Positions 43,211 to 53,135 of a stretch of 64,000 bases of DNA are shown piece by piece. The DNA is taken from NCBI GenBank assembly GCA_017305935.1, contig JAFKJU010000024.1, positions 1-64,000 of the forward strand, written 5' to 3'. A program made the position numbers and the translations under genes. The DNA comes from Hyphomicrobiales bacterium (GTDB lineage: Bacteria > Pseudomonadota > Alphaproteobacteria > Rhizobiales > Rhizobiaceae). Each line of letters begins with the position of its first letter. Positions within the stretch are counted from its first letter, which is position 1. The notes under the pieces are model-generated. The model saw only the letters and a program-made list of their open reading frames with translations. It was not told where the DNA came from and ran no database searches.

Positions 43211-46200
43211 CCGGCCCCCGCTATGCCGAGCTGCAAGTCACCTCCCATTTCAGCTTCCTGCGGGGCGCGAGCGGATGTGATGAGCTGTTTGCCGCAGCAG
43301 CCGCGCTCGGCATCGAGGCGCTGTCCATCGTCGACCGCAACTCCCTGGCCGGCATCGTACGCGCCCATGAGGCTGCCAAGACGACCGGCGTGCGCCTCGT
43401 CGTCGGCTGTCGCCTCGACCTCTCCGACGGAATGTCGGTGCTGGTCTATCCGACCGACCGGCCCGCTTATTCGCGGCTGTGCCGTCTGCTGTCGCTCGGC
43501 AAAAAGCGCGGCGGCAAGGCGAAGTGTCTTCTCGAATGGACGGATCTGATCGCCTATGGCGATGGTCTGCTGGCCGTCCTCCTGCCGGACCTCGCCGACG
43601 ACGCATGCGGTTTACGCCTGCGGCGGTTGCGCGACGCCTTCGGCGACCGGGCCTATACGGCGCTATCGCTGCGGCGTCGCCCGAACGACCAGCTCCGGCT
43701 CCACGAGCTGTCCAACTTGGCCGCGCAGATGCGCGTGCCGACCATCGTCACCAACGATGTCCTGTTCCACGCACCCGATCGACGCATCCTGCAGGACGTC
43801 GTCACCTGCATCCGTCACAACGTCACCATCGACGAACTGGGCGAGCGGCGCGAGCGGCACGCCGATCGCTATCTCAAACCGCCGGAGGAAATGCACCGCC
43901 TGTTCGGCCGCTATCCCGAAGCGCTCGCCCGAACCCTTCAGATCGTCGAGCGCTGCCGTTTCTCGCTCGATGAGCTGGCCTATCAGTATCCGGAGGAGCG
44001 CGACAATCCTGCGCTCACGCCCCAGCAGACGCTGGCCAAGCTGACTTGGGAGGGTGCCGCCGAACGCTATCCCGAAGGCCTGCCGGACAGTGTCCGCGCA
44101 ACACTCGAGCACGAACTGCGACTGATCGAGAAGCTGCAATACGCCCCGTACTTCCTCACGGTGAATAGCATCGTGCGGTTCGCCCGCTCAAAGGACATTC
44201 TTTGCCAAGGCCGCGGTTCGGCGGCCAATTCGGCCGTCTGCTATGTGCTGGGCATCACCTCGATCGATCCCGGCCGCAATGATCTCTTGTTCGAGCGCTT
44301 CGTCAGCGAAGAACGGCGTGAGCCGCCGGATATCGACGTAGACTTCGAACACGAGCGGCGCGAGATCGTCATGCAGTGGGTGTTCGAGACCTATGGCCGC
44401 GATCACGCCGCGCTCTGCTCGACCGTCATCCGCTATCGCTCCAAGGGTGCGCTGCGCGACGTCGGCAAGGCGCTCGGCCTCACCGAGGACCTGATCAAGA
44501 CGCTGTCGTCGCAGGTCTGGGGCTGGTCGGAGGAAGGCGTCGAGCCCAAGCATGTCGAGGAACTAAACCTAAACCTCGGCGATCGAAGGCTTCGCCTGGC
44601 GCTCGATCTCGCCCGCCAGCTCATGGGCGCCCCGCGCCATCTCTCCCAGCATCCCGGTGGTTTTGTCCTGACCCACGACCGGCTCGACGAGCTGGTGCCG
44701 ATCGAGCCCGCTGCCATGGTCGATCGCCAGGTCATCGAATGGGACAAGGACGACATCGATGCGCTGAAGTTCATGAAAGTCGACGTCCTCGCCTTGGGCA
44801 TGCTGACCTGCATGAAGCGCGGCCTCGATCTCCTGGCCGACCACAAGGGCGTCCATCTCGATCTCGCGACCATCCCGGCGGAGGACCCGCGCACCTATGC
44901 GATGATCCGCAAGGCCGACACCCTCGGCACCTTTCAAATCGAGAGCCGCGCGCAGATGTCGATGCTGCCGCGACTCAAGCCCCGGACCTATTACGACCTC
45001 GTCGTGCAGGTCGCGATCGTGCGGCCCGGCCCGATCCAGGGCGACATGGTCCATCCATATCTGAGGCGCCGGGAGGGGCTGGAGCCGGTCAACTATCCCA
45101 AGCCCGAACTCGAAAAGGTGCTCGGCAAGACGCTCGGCGTGCCGCTGTTTCAGGAACAGGCGATGCGCGTCGCAATCGAATGCGCCGGCTTCACGCCCGG
45201 CGAGGCCGACATGCTGCGCAAGTCGATGGCGACCTTCAAATTCACCGGCGGCGTCTCCCACTTTCGCGACAAGCTGATCAACGGCATGATCGATAATGGC
45301 TATGAGCGCGAATTTGCCGAACAGACCTTCAAGCAGCTCGAAGGCTTCGGCAGTTACGGATTTCCGGAAAGCCACGCAGCCTCCTTTGCGCTGATTGCCT
45401 ATGCGTCGGCCTGGCTCAAATGCTGGCATCCCGACATCTTCTGCGCGGCGCTGCTCAACTCCCAGCCAATGGGATTCTATGTCCCGGCCCAGATCGTACG
45501 CGACGCCCAGGATCATCGTGTCGAAATCCGTCCCGTCTGTGTCAACGCCTCGCGCTGGGACTGCACCTTAGAGCCGACCGCCGACGATAGCCGGTTCGCC
45601 GTCCGGCTCGGTCTGCGCATGGTCAAGGGGCTGGCGAACGCCAACGCCGCCGCCATCGTCGGCGCGCGGGCAGACACGCCCTTTGCTTCAATCGACGACC
45701 TGTGGCGCCGCGCAGGCGTGCCGGTCGCCGCCCTCGTGCAGATCGCCGAGGCCGACGGCTTCCGCGCGACACTCGGCCTGGCGCGGCGCGAGGCGCTATG
45801 GGCCATCAAGGCGCTACGGGACGAACCCTTGCCGCTCTTTGCGGCCGCCGCCGCACGCGAGCAGCAGCAGCTTGTGCCCGAGATCAGCGAACCCGCCGTC
45901 AGCCTCCGTCCGATGACGGCGGGCACCGAAGTCGTGGAGGACTATGGCCATGTCGGCTTGTCCCTGCGCAGCCATCCCGTCGCGTTCCTGCGCACCGATC
46001 TGCAGCGCCGACGCATCGTCACTTGCCAGGAGGCGATGGACGCCCGCGACGGCCGTTGGCTCGAGGCCGCCGGGATCGTGTTGGTCCGACAGCGGCCTGG
46101 TAGCGCCAAGGGAGTGATGTTCATCACCCTCGAAGACGAAACCGGGATCGCCAATCTCGTCGTCTGGCCGCAGGTCTTCGAGAAGAACCGGCGCATCATC

Positions 46201-46482
46201 TTGTCGGCGGGCATGTTCGCGGTGCGAGGGCGCATCCAGCGCGAGGGGGAAGTGGTGCATCTCGTGGCTCAGCGCCTGACCGATCTCTCCTCCGATCTCG
46301 CTAGTGTCGGCGATCGCGACGCCGCTTTCCCGCTGCCGCATGGACGCGGAGATGAATTCCATCACGGTTCGCCCACACCCGATCCGCGTGGCCTAGCGCC
46401 CAAGGGGCTGCGCACGCGGGACATTTACATCCCCGATCTGCATATCGACTCGATCAAGGTGAAGACGCGGGATTTCAGGTAG
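43207..46482 (+). CDS. dnaE2: Error-prone DNA polymerase III alpha subunit DnaE2
   Basis: A 1091-residue C-family polymerase. The N-terminal PHP domain starts [16 protein letters not shown], the polymerase active site has [13 protein letters not shown] with both catalytic Asp, and helix-hairpin-helix and OB-fold regions follow ([14 protein letters not shown]). It performs error-prone translesion synthesis when induced by DNA damage. ATGA overlap with imuB shows an operon. Here it rides on a mobile element. Confidence 0.95.
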   Translation: MTGPRYAELQVTSHFSFLRGASGCDELFAAAAALGIEALSIVDRNSLAGIVRAHEAAKTTGVRLVVGCRLDLSDGMSVLVYPTDRPAYSRLCRLLSLGKKRGGKAKCLLEWTDLIAYGDGLLAVLLPDLADDACGLRLRRLRDAFGDRAYTALSLRRRPNDQLRLHELSNLAAQMRVPTIVTNDVLFHAPDRRILQDVVTCIRHNVTIDELGERRERHADRYLKPPEEMHRLFGRYPEALARTLQIVERCRFSLDELAYQYPEERDNPALTPQQTLAKLTWEGAAERYPEGLPDSVRATLEHELRLIEKLQYAPYFLTVNSIVRFARSKDILCQGRGSAANSAVCYVLGITSIDPGRNDLLFERFVSEERREPPDIDVDFEHERREIVMQWVFETYGRDHAALCSTVIRYRSKGALRDVGKALGLTEDLIKTLSSQVWGWSEEGVEPKHVEELNLNLGDRRLRLALDLARQLMGAPRHLSQHPGGFVLTHDRLDELVPIEPAAMVDRQVIEWDKDDIDALKFMKVDVLALGMLTCMKRGLDLLADHKGVHLDLATIPAEDPRTYAMIRKADTLGTFQIESRAQMSMLPRLKPRTYYDLVVQVAIVRPGPIQGDMVHPYLRRREGLEPVNYPKPELEKVLGKTLGVPLFQEQAMRVAIECAGFTPGEADMLRKSMATFKFTGGVSHFRDKLINGMIDNGYEREFAEQTFKQLEGFGSYGFPESHAASFALIAYASAWLKCWHPDIFCAALLNSQPMGFYVPAQIVRDAQDHRVEIRPVCVNASRWDCTLEPTADDSRFAVRLGLRMVKGLANANAAAIVGARADTPFASIDDLWRRAGVPVAALVQIAEADGFRATLGLARREALWAIKALRDEPLPLFAAAAAREQQQLVPEISEPAVSLRPMTAGTEVVEDYGHVGLSLRSHPVAFLRTDLQRRRIVTCQEAMDARDGRWLEAAGIVLVRQRPGSAKGVMFITLEDETGIANLVVWPQVFEKNRRIILSAGMFAVRGRIQREGEVVHLVAQRLTDLSSDLASVGDRDAAFPLPHGRGDEFHHGSPTPDPRGLAPKGLRTRDIYIPDLHIDSIKVKTRDFR

Positions 46483-46555
46483 AGTGTAGAATATCCGTTC
46501 GCGAGACTCACGCGGTGGCATAGGAATTCTCGAACGGGGGCGGCATCGAACGACT

Positions 46556-47203
46556 ATGCGTCTCTATCACTTCACTTCGCAAAAATTTGGGCTTCTCGCG
46601 CTTAAGCAGCGACGCCTGAAAATCGCTCGGATCAACGAGTTGAACGACCCGTTCGAGTTTCTCGGATGGAACCTCCGCGACAGGCGCGTTCGCGCGTTCA
46701 TGCGAAACTGGAAGAATGAACGCGATCGAGAGTTCGGTCTCCTGTGCTTTAGCCGCAAGTGGTCAAACCCGTTGCTCTGGGGCCACTACGCTGAAAAGCA
46801 CCATGGGATAGCGATCGGTTTCGACGTGCCGGACAACAGCGACGCCTATCATCCGGTGAAGTACCGGCGAAAGCGTCTGCCGGCGCCATCCGACCGCGAG
46901 CTGACCGGCGCAGATGTCGATGATCTGCTGCTGACCAAGTTCACCGCTTGGGGGTACGAATCTGAGTATCGGTGCTTTTGCCGCCTCGCGGAAAGTATCC
47001 ACGATGGCAGCCACTATTTCGAGCCCTTCACCGAGGAGCTAAAACCGGTCGAGGTGATTGTCGGCGACCGGTCGACGATCACTCGGGCGGAGCTAGCTGG
47101 CGCACTTGGCGACCCCTATGCCGATGTCACTTCTTACAAGGCGCGGCCAGCGTTCGGCAGCTTTCAGGTGATAAGAAACAAGAACGACGCCCTGTGGAAG
47201 TGA
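46556..47203 (+). CDS. DUF2971 domain-containing protein
   Basis: A 215-residue protein with the DUF2971 marks: LYHFTSQKFGLLAL near the start, RINELNDPFEFLG, CFSRKWSNPLLWGHYAEKHHGIAIGFD and YESEYRC. Function of the family is unsettled; it is common on mobile elements and in defence regions. It lies 73 bases after dnaE2 and eight bases before the next gene, as a two-gene cargo unit. Confidence 0.8.
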   Translation: MRLYHFTSQKFGLLALKQRRLKIARINELNDPFEFLGWNLRDRRVRAFMRNWKNERDREFGLLCFSRKWSNPLLWGHYAEKHHGIAIGFDVPDNSDAYHPVKYRRKRLPAPSDRELTGADVDDLLLTKFTAWGYESEYRCFCRLAESIHDGSHYFEPFTEELKPVEVIVGDRSTITRAELAGALGDPYADVTSYKARPAFGSFQVIRNKNDALWK

Positions 47204-47211
47204 AGAGACCG

Positions 47212-47964
47212 ATGGCAACGAACAGTGGCAATATCCTTCCGGCCAACCTGACGAGCCTGCATGCCGGAGAGGAGCAGCTTCGCGAAAAGGCTCTGGCGCT
47301 GATCGCTGCAGATGAGCGACTTGAGCTGCATTTGGCGATCACCGAGGCGGCGATGGACCTTGCCGACATACTACGGCAGTTCGACACCACCGACGAAGAT
47401 CTCAAAGTCCTGCAAATCCTCGGCATGCGCTCCTTCAACGCGTTCGGGGCAAGCATCAAGCTCGCGCTGTCAGGATATAGCCAGAACAGTGCGCTCATCC
47501 TTCGCGACGTACTCGAGACGGCCTTTCTCCTCAGCTATTTCGCGGGCGATCGAAGTTTGATTGCGCGCTGGCGTCTCGCTGACGAGAAATCCCGCCAGAG
47601 AGATTTCGGTCCGGTAAAGGTCCGCGAAGCAATCGACGCCCGGGACGGCTTCACTGGCAAGAAGCGCTACGAGACCTACAAGATGTTTTCCGAACTCGCA
47701 GGCCACCCGACGATGAAGTCCGCTTTCATGATGCGGCCGCAGCGCGACGGCGATGCCGTCATCGGTCCCTTCGTAGGATCAACAACCTTGGATGCAGTTG
47801 TCTCGGAGATCGGGAAGCTCGCGGTTCAGATCGGCGAGCAGCTCACTCTGTTCTTTCCACCCGCGTGGGATCACGGCCTTGCAAGCCGTCTCGCGTTCGC
47901 CATGCTCAAGCAGCGCTGGATCGCGAAATTCTATCCGGCGGCAGCCGCGTCTACCTCGGACTAG
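47212..47964 (+). CDS. Helical protein of unknown function
   Basis: A 250-residue mostly helical protein. A start-proximal segment (DERLELHLAITEAAMDLA), a long SFNAFGASIKLALSGYSQNSA helix region and DVLETAFLLSYFAGD resemble the DUF5677-like AbiV/HEPN-type helical proteins found beside other defence genes, though I see no R-x4-H motif. It starts eight bases after the DUF2971 gene, probably in the same transcript. Low certainty on family. Confidence 0.55.
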   Translation: MATNSGNILPANLTSLHAGEEQLREKALALIAADERLELHLAITEAAMDLADILRQFDTTDEDLKVLQILGMRSFNAFGASIKLALSGYSQNSALILRDVLETAFLLSYFAGDRSLIARWRLADEKSRQRDFGPVKVREAIDARDGFTGKKRYETYKMFSELAGHPTMKSAFMMRPQRDGDAVIGPFVGSTTLDAVVSEIGKLAVQIGEQLTLFFPPAWDHGLASRLAFAMLKQRWIAKFYPAAAASTSD

Positions 47965-47970
47965 ACCTTG

Positions 47971-48041
47971 AGGGGAAAGCCTTCCCCTGCGCCCGAGCCT
48001 TCCGTCTCGGCCGACCCCTTCTGCGGGGCCGCTGCCCCGCA
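47971..48041 (+). terminator. Two strong hairpins after the DUF2971 cargo pair
   Basis: AGGGGAA/TTCCCCT (47971-47988) and TGCGGGGC/GCCCCGCA (48022-48041) form perfect stems with 4-base loops. Neither has a T-run. They separate the cargo transcript from the DUF932 leader. Confidence 0.4.
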
Positions 48042-48076
48042 ACGCCCCGCTGAGAGTGAGAGAATGGACCGGTTTT

Positions 48077-48124
48077 CCGTGACGGGTTGAAGGTTGGAGA
48101 AGAGGTCTCCGACGCCCGTCATGG
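48077..48124 (+). promoter_or_regulatory. Structured 5' leader RNA of the DUF932 gene (leader A)
   Basis: CCGTGACGGG (48077-48086) pairs with CCCGTCATGG (48115-48124), and an inner stem GGAGA/TCTCC (48096-48100 with 48106-48110) sits on top. The element ends 11 bases before the start codon. The same plan with different bases occurs before the ParB gene, which argues for selection on the RNA fold. Placement before DNA-binding genes resembles the radC RNA motif; I cannot test this here. Confidence 0.6.
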
Positions 48125-48135
48125 AGTTTGGTCCC

Positions 48136-49329
48136 ATGAATATGCAGATCCTCAATGCGCGCCGTGACACCAGCGGCGGTTACAAGGTGGATGTGAGCCA
48201 CGGCGAGCGGGTCGGCCGCGTTTCGTCAGAATGGTTCTCGCGTCCGGCCGATGAGCGCTATCTCTCCTTGTCGGAGTTAGCCCACACGGTCCGCGACCGC
48301 ACCGAACATAGCCGGACGCGGGTGGTGGAAAGCGCGCTCATCCACGTCGAGGCGAACCGCAACGATTCAGAGCGGCTGGCCCTGATCCTACCGGGCACGG
48401 ATGCGGCAATCGCGCCGACACATTGGTCCTTCGGCCAGCTCGCCAGCCTGGTCGGCGCGCCCGCCGCCTATTTGCGGCAGCTCCCGGCCGCGCTCGCCGG
48501 CATCAACCTGCAATACGGCCTGACCTCCAATCGGGCGGAGCAGATCAAGACGCTCGAAACCGACAATGGCCGGGTCGAGCTACGCGCCGTCACCGGCCCG
48601 GACTACGGCCGGATCTTCGACCACGAGCTGGTCGAGGCGGTGCAGCGCATCGCCGGAAATGGCACGGGCGATACCCGCTGGAAGGTGCCGGGCGTGCTCG
48701 ACTGGTCGACCGGCATCTACAATCCGCGCGTCGACATCACCAAGGATACGACCACGCTCTATGCCTCCGACCGCGACGTCTTCCTCTTCTTGGTCGACGA
48801 CCTGAATCCGATCGAGGCCGGTCGCCTGCCTGACGGCTCGCCGGATTTATATTTCCGCGGGTTTTACTGCTGGAATTCCGAAGTTGGCGCCAAGACGCTT
48901 GGCATGGCGAGCTTCTATCTGCGCGCGGTCTGCCAGAATCGCAATTTGTGGGGCGTGGAAGATTTCGAGGAAATCACCATCCGTCACTCCAAATATGCGG
49001 CCAATCGCTTCGCGCACGAGGCGGCCCCGGCGTTGCTGAACTTCGCGAACTCCTCGCCCCTGCCGTTCGTCAACGGCATCAAGGCGGCCCGCGAACGGAT
49101 CGTCGCCAGGACCGACGAAGACCGCACCGACTTCCTGCGTCGGCGCGGCTTCTCCAAGGCCGAGACCGGCAAGATCATCGACAGGGTTCTGGCCGAGGAA
49201 GGCCGCCCGCCGGAGAGCATCTTCGATTTCGTGCAGGGCATCACCGCCGTCGCGCGCGACAAGCCGCATCAGGACGCCCGCCTCGACATGGAGGGCAGGG
49301 CCAAGAAGCTGCTCGATCGAGCCGCCTGA
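48136..49329 (+). CDS. DUF932 domain-containing protein
   Basis: A 397-residue protein of the DUF932 (LAGLIDADG-unrelated, YfjQ-type) family. Marks include RAVTGPDYGRIFDHELVEAV, VFLFLVDD and FYCWNSEVGAKTLGM. It is a standard backbone gene of Rhizobiales ICEs and plasmids and may bind DNA or counter host systems, but this is unproven. Start ATG 48136 is at the conserved MNMQILNARRD; the folded leader A precedes it directly. Confidence 0.85.
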   Translation: MNMQILNARRDTSGGYKVDVSHGERVGRVSSEWFSRPADERYLSLSELAHTVRDRTEHSRTRVVESALIHVEANRNDSERLALILPGTDAAIAPTHWSFGQLASLVGAPAAYLRQLPAALAGINLQYGLTSNRAEQIKTLETDNGRVELRAVTGPDYGRIFDHELVEAVQRIAGNGTGDTRWKVPGVLDWSTGIYNPRVDITKDTTTLYASDRDVFLFLVDDLNPIEAGRLPDGSPDLYFRGFYCWNSEVGAKTLGMASFYLRAVCQNRNLWGVEDFEEITIRHSKYAANRFAHEAAPALLNFANSSPLPFVNGIKAARERIVARTDEDRTDFLRRRGFSKAETGKIIDRVLAEEGRPPESIFDFVQGITAVARDKPHQDARLDMEGRAKKLLDRAA

Positions 49330-49337
49330 CTTCCGCG

Positions 49338-49372
49338 AAGCCGGGGATGCGGTTTTTCCGCCTCTCCGGCTT
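49338..49372 (+). terminator. Hairpin after the DUF932 gene
   Basis: AAGCCGG/CCGGCTT encloses GCGG/CCGC around a T5 loop. It is followed by a weak T-rich tail and probably marks the 3' end of the DUF932 transcript. Confidence 0.45.
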
Positions 49373-49443
49373 TGCGCTTCCGTGCCTTTCTGGTTTGCCG
49401 GTCCGTGGCGCTGCCCCCTTTAGAGGAAGAGGGCGGCGCTTCG

Positions 49444-49496
49444 CTTCGTGACGGGTTGGAGGTTGAGAGAGAGTCTCTCGGCCGCCCGTCGCGGAG
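49444..49496 (+). promoter_or_regulatory. Structured 5' leader RNA of the ParB gene (leader B)
   Basis: CTTCGTGACGGG (49444-49455) pairs over 12 positions, including G-U pairs, with CCCGTCGCGGAG (49485-49496). An inner stem GAGAGA/TCTCTC (49465-49470 with 49474-49479) caps it. The outer and inner stems differ in sequence from leader A while keeping pairing. The start codon is nine bases on. Confidence 0.6.
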
Positions 49497-49505
49497 TAAA
49501 TCCCG

Positions 49506-51644
49506 ATGGCTACTGCCGTTCAGAAGATCATCCTGTCGTCCTCGCGCGACATTCCCTTCAACAAGCTGGTGCTCAGCCAGTCCAACGTCCGGCGCGTGAA
49601 GGCCGGCGTCTCGATCGAGGATCTCGCGGCCTCGATCGCCCGGCGCGGCCTGATCCAGAGCCTCAGCGTCTTCCCCGTCGTTGACGCCGAAGGCGTTGAG
49701 ACCGGCATGTTCGAGGTGCCCGCCGGCGGCCGCCGCTTCCGCGCACTCGAACTGCTGGTGAAGCAGAAGCGTCTCGCCAAGGTCGCGCCCGTCCCCTGCG
49801 TGGTCCGCGATCGCGACGGCGCCATCCTCCCCGAGGAAGTGTCGCTCGCCGAGAATATCGAGCGCGCGCCTCTCCATCCGCTCGATCAGTTCCGCGCCTT
49901 CCACGACATGCTGACGAAGGGCATGACCGAGGAGGAGATCGCCGCGGCATTCTTCGTGCCCGTCAACGTGGTCAAGCAGCGGCTGCGCCTCGCAACCGTC
50001 TCGCCCACGCTGCACGACGTCTATGCCGACGACGGCATGACGCTGGAGCAGCTCATGGCCTTCACCGTCTCCGAGGACCACGATCGTCAGGCTCAGGTCT
50101 GGGACGCGATCAAGGACGCCTGGTCGAAGGAGCCCTATCAGATCCGACGCATGCTGACCGAGACCACGGTGCGCGCCTCCGACAAGCGTGCCGTCTTCCT
50201 CGGCATCGAAGCCTATGAGGCGGCTGGCGGCATCGTCATGCGCGACCTGTTCCAAGCCGATGATGGCGGCTGGCTGCAGGACGTCGGTCTTCTCGATCGC
50301 CTCGTCGCCGAGAAGCTGAAGGCCGAGGCCGAGGCGATCGCCGCCGAAGGTTGGAAGTGGATCGAGGTCGCGGTCAGTTTCCCCTACGACGCGGTACGCG
50401 GCTTGCATGAGGTTCCCGGCGCGCCGATCGATCTGTCGGCCGAGGAACAGGCGACCATCGAGGCGCTCACCGCCGAGCAGGCCAGGCTCGAAGCGGAATA
50501 TCAGGACGCCGACGAACTGCCCGACGAGGTCGACGAGCGTATGGGCGAGATCGAGACCGCTCTGGCGGCGTTCGACGATCGCCCGGAGCACTTCGACCCG
50601 GCCGACATCGCCATCGCCGGCGTCTTCGTCAGCATCGACGCAGACGGAACGCTTTCGGTCGATCGCGGCTTCGTCCGGCCCGAAGACGTGCCGCCGGTCC
50701 GTGCCGATGGCGAGGAAGGATCGGAGACGGACACCGAATCCGTGGACGCCGATCGCCCCTCGGTGCAACGCGCCGTCATCACCATCGGCGGCCAACCTGC
50801 CGGGTTCGAGGACGACGATGAGGACGACACGATCAAGCCGTTGCCCGAGCGCCTCGTCATCGAGCTGACCGCCTACCGCACCCTCGCGCTGCGCAATGCC
50901 GTGGCGGACAACCCGCACATCGCCATGACGGCGCTTCTCCACAAGCTGGTCTCGGACAACTTCATGACCCGCATGTACACGGGCGCCATGGAAGCGGGGG
51001 TGAAGCACGTCTTCTTCCCGGTTCAGGACGAGACGCTGAAGGATAGCCCCTCCGCGCGGGCCGTGCAGGAGCGTCACGACGCATGGGCCGCCGACATCCC
51101 GAAGGACGACGATGCCCTTTGGGATTGGCTCGCCGGGCTCGACGATGCCAGCCGCATGGCTCTGCTGGCACACTGCGTCAGCTATGGCGTGAATGCGCTC
51201 TATGAGCGGCCGAACCCGCACAGCGCTGGCGGCGTGTCGCAGCACACGCTCGACATGAGGCTCGCGCAGGCCGACCGGCTGACGCGGGCGACCGGGCTCG
51301 ACATGGTGGAGGCCGGCTGGCGCCCGACCTTCGGCAACTACCTCAACCGTGTCACCAAGCCGCGCATCCTCGAAGCCGTTCGCGAAGGCGCCGGCGAACG
51401 GGCGGCCCAGCTCATCGACCATCTGAAGAAGGGCGACATGGCCAAGGAGGCCGAGCGTCTCCTGGCCGACAGTGGCTGGCTGCCCGAGCCGCTTCGGCTT
51501 GCCGGCGTCGACAGCGATCCCGCAGTGGACGCGGACGATGGCAGCGAACCCGAGGGGGCCGAACTGCCTGACTTCCTCAGCGCTGACGACGAAACGTCGG
51601 CCGATGGCGAAGACGACGAACGTCACCTCGTCGCCGCCGAATGA
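49506..51644 (+). CDS. ParB/RepB family partition-like protein
   Basis: A 712-residue protein with an N-terminal ParB/Srx domain: PAGGRRFRAL (GGRR 74-77) and LAENIERAPLHPLDQF, the CTP/DNA-binding segment. A helix-turn-helix region (ITEEEIAAAF-like, about 135-165) follows. The long C-terminal two thirds (acidic linker at about 405-450, helical end) is typical of large ICE ParB proteins, not of chromosomal ParB. No parA is adjacent. It probably maintains or licenses the excised element. Confidence 0.88.
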   Translation: MATAVQKIILSSSRDIPFNKLVLSQSNVRRVKAGVSIEDLAASIARRGLIQSLSVFPVVDAEGVETGMFEVPAGGRRFRALELLVKQKRLAKVAPVPCVVRDRDGAILPEEVSLAENIERAPLHPLDQFRAFHDMLTKGMTEEEIAAAFFVPVNVVKQRLRLATVSPTLHDVYADDGMTLEQLMAFTVSEDHDRQAQVWDAIKDAWSKEPYQIRRMLTETTVRASDKRAVFLGIEAYEAAGGIVMRDLFQADDGGWLQDVGLLDRLVAEKLKAEAEAIAAEGWKWIEVAVSFPYDAVRGLHEVPGAPIDLSAEEQATIEALTAEQARLEAEYQDADELPDEVDERMGEIETALAAFDDRPEHFDPADIAIAGVFVSIDADGTLSVDRGFVRPEDVPPVRADGEEGSETDTESVDADRPSVQRAVITIGGQPAGFEDDDEDDTIKPLPERLVIELTAYRTLALRNAVADNPHIAMTALLHKLVSDNFMTRMYTGAMEAGVKHVFFPVQDETLKDSPSARAVQERHDAWAADIPKDDDALWDWLAGLDDASRMALLAHCVSYGVNALYERPNPHSAGGVSQHTLDMRLAQADRLTRATGLDMVEAGWRPTFGNYLNRVTKPRILEAVREGAGERAAQLIDHLKKGDMAKEAERLLADSGWLPEPLRLAGVDSDPAVDADDGSEPEGAELPDFLSADDETSADGEDDERHLVAAE

Positions 51645-51704
51645 GCGGCTCGCGGGGCGGCTTCGGCCGCTCCGCACCTCTCCCCCAATCGAAGGAGCGC
51701 TCGC

Positions 51705-51926
51705 ATGGTGCAATTCAGCCCCGCGCCGACCCGGCGCGTCGTCTTCCAGTATTTCGTGCCGGTCCATGTCGAGGTCGAGGATGGCCTCGTTTCCCGAGTG
51801 ACCGTCATCGACGAGACGCCCGTCCGCGACCCAACCGTGGTCGACGGCGATCCCGAATACCTCACCCAGGCGGTGGCGGCCGCTGACGGCGGCCAATCCT
51901 GGCCGTCCTGGCGGTTCGGCTACTAG
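51705..51926 (+). CDS. Small conserved element protein, unknown function
   Basis: A 73-residue protein, beta-rich, with FQYFVPVHVEVEDGLVSRVTV and a Trp-containing end (WPSWRFGY). It lies 60 bases after the ParB gene on the same strand and is followed by two further small genes. I do not recognise a family, but the base composition and codon use match its neighbours. Confidence 0.65.
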   Translation: MVQFSPAPTRRVVFQYFVPVHVEVEDGLVSRVTVIDETPVRDPTVVDGDPEYLTQAVAAADGGQSWPSWRFGY

Positions 51927-51992
51927 CCAACCACGATCCCGATCACACGAGCCCGGCCCAGCGCCGGGCTCTTTTCGTTTCAGGAGCCCGAT

Positions 51993-52394
51993 ATGCCCGC
52001 CTATCTCACCCGGTTTTCCTGCCTGCTCGATGTCGGCTCGGTCGCCAATGTCGCGCGGGCCTTCGACATCTATACCGCGCTGATGGCCGAGAACGCTCGC
52101 GAGGACCCGCCTGCCGAGCCATTCCTGCTCTCGCTGACGCCCGAGCATGGCGCGACGCGCCTCTGGCTTCGCGACCCCGGCACCGCCGATCCGCAGTTGC
52201 TGATCACCTTCGTCACGCGCTGCGCCGAGGCGTTCGCGCTCACCGGCACCTGGGGGTTTCAGTGGGCCGGCATCGCGTCGGACCCTGTCGTCGACGGTTT
52301 CTCCGGCGGCGCCCATCTGCTCGATCTTTCCACCGGCCGCACGATCGAATGGATGAGCACCAGCCGCTGGTTGGCCGAAGGAGGTGTGCGATGA
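51993..52394 (+). CDS. Conserved element protein, unknown function
   Basis: A 133-residue soluble protein, MPAYLTRFSCLLDVGSVANV at the start and TGTWGFQWAGIASDP near the end. It is preceded by a CAGGAG ribosome site. Its stop overlaps the start of the DUF6117-like gene (ATGA), so the two are translated together. Confidence 0.7.
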   Translation: MPAYLTRFSCLLDVGSVANVARAFDIYTALMAENAREDPPAEPFLLSLTPEHGATRLWLRDPGTADPQLLITFVTRCAEAFALTGTWGFQWAGIASDPVVDGFSGGAHLLDLSTGRTIEWMSTSRWLAEGGVR

Positions 52395-52624
52395 TTCCCG
52401 ATCACGCGCGCGCCAACTTCCAGACCCTGCTTCGCGCCGCGGAAAGCGGCGATCTGGCGTTGATGGAATGCGCGGACGCAGCAACCGGCGAACCGCGCTA
52501 TGTCATCTGTGCGGTCGGCCGCCACGATGGCGACTATATGTTCACGCCGTTCGGCCACCTGGCGGACGGCAATCCCTATGACGCTTACCTTCCGCCCGAC
52601 ACGGGCGGCGAAGCGGCTGCCTGA
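52391..52624 (+). CDS. DUF6117-like small protein
   Basis: A 77-residue protein, IPDHARANFQTLLRAAESGD, then ALMECADAATGEPRYVICAV and FTPFGHLADGNPYDAY, the pattern of DUF6117 proteins found in ICE and plasmid backbones. Function unknown. It overlaps the previous gene by four bases and ends three bases before the convergent membrane-protein gene. Confidence 0.75.
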   Translation: MIPDHARANFQTLLRAAESGDLALMECADAATGEPRYVICAVGRHDGDYMFTPFGHLADGNPYDAYLPPDTGGEAAA

Positions 52625-52627
52625 ATT

Positions 52628-52987
52628 CTACCAGACGGCCACTTCCCATTGACCGTTGACACGCGCGAAGCCGACCGGCCGGTTCTGGGGCGTGGCGTTC
52701 GCCCGGGTCGTATCCATCGTGAGCTGCGTCATGCACGTCACGCCGGGTCCAACACCGCCCGGCGAACAATCACCGAGCTTGAGCGTCGCATTGGCGAGCG
52801 ACGTCCCCGTGAAGAGACGATGGCGGCGGACGGCTGCGATCGCCTCTTCTTCTGTCGGCTGCGCCACGCCCGCGACCGCAGCGGCCGACGCGCCGCTGGG
52901 CGCGATCACCGGGCGGAGCACGAGGCCCGCCCCAAAGCCCACTACGAGGCAGCCTCCGGCCACCATGCCGATCACACTTCCCTTCAT
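52628..52987 (-). CDS. Small exported or membrane-anchored protein, reverse strand
   Basis: A 119-residue protein with an N-terminal hydrophobic helix (GSVIGMVAGGCLVVGFGAGLVL) and a soluble part containing two Cys (GDCSPGG and VTCMTQL) that could pair in the periplasm. The ATG at 52987 has an AAGGGAG site and is preferred over a longer in-frame start. It is the only reverse gene in this part of the backbone, between the ParB and helicase blocks. No family assigned. Confidence 0.65.
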   Translation of the reverse strand: MKGSVIGMVAGGCLVVGFGAGLVLRPVIAPSGASAAAVAGVAQPTEEEAIAAVRRHRLFTGTSLANATLKLGDCSPGGVGPGVTCMTQLTMDTTRANATPQNRPVGFARVNGQWEVAVW

Positions 52988-53135
52988 CACCGTCTCCCTT
53001 CGGGGCCTCGCTCGGTCGGGCGGACATGCGTCCCCGATCACCCGGGTCGCCGTCCGCCATGTGCTGGATGAAGGAGTGTAGCGCCGCGCAGCCGACCTCG
53101 GAAGGTCGAGCGATCACGCGGTCACGCCGCGCGTC

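Noticed and set aside
49506-51644. Chromosomal partition locus (parAB with origin)
   Set aside because: No parA neighbour, and the length and context are those of mobile-element ParB proteins.
49269-52484. A 1071-codon open frame antisense to the ParB block
   Set aside because: It spans four forward genes with good ribosome sites and overlaps and has no recognisable domain.
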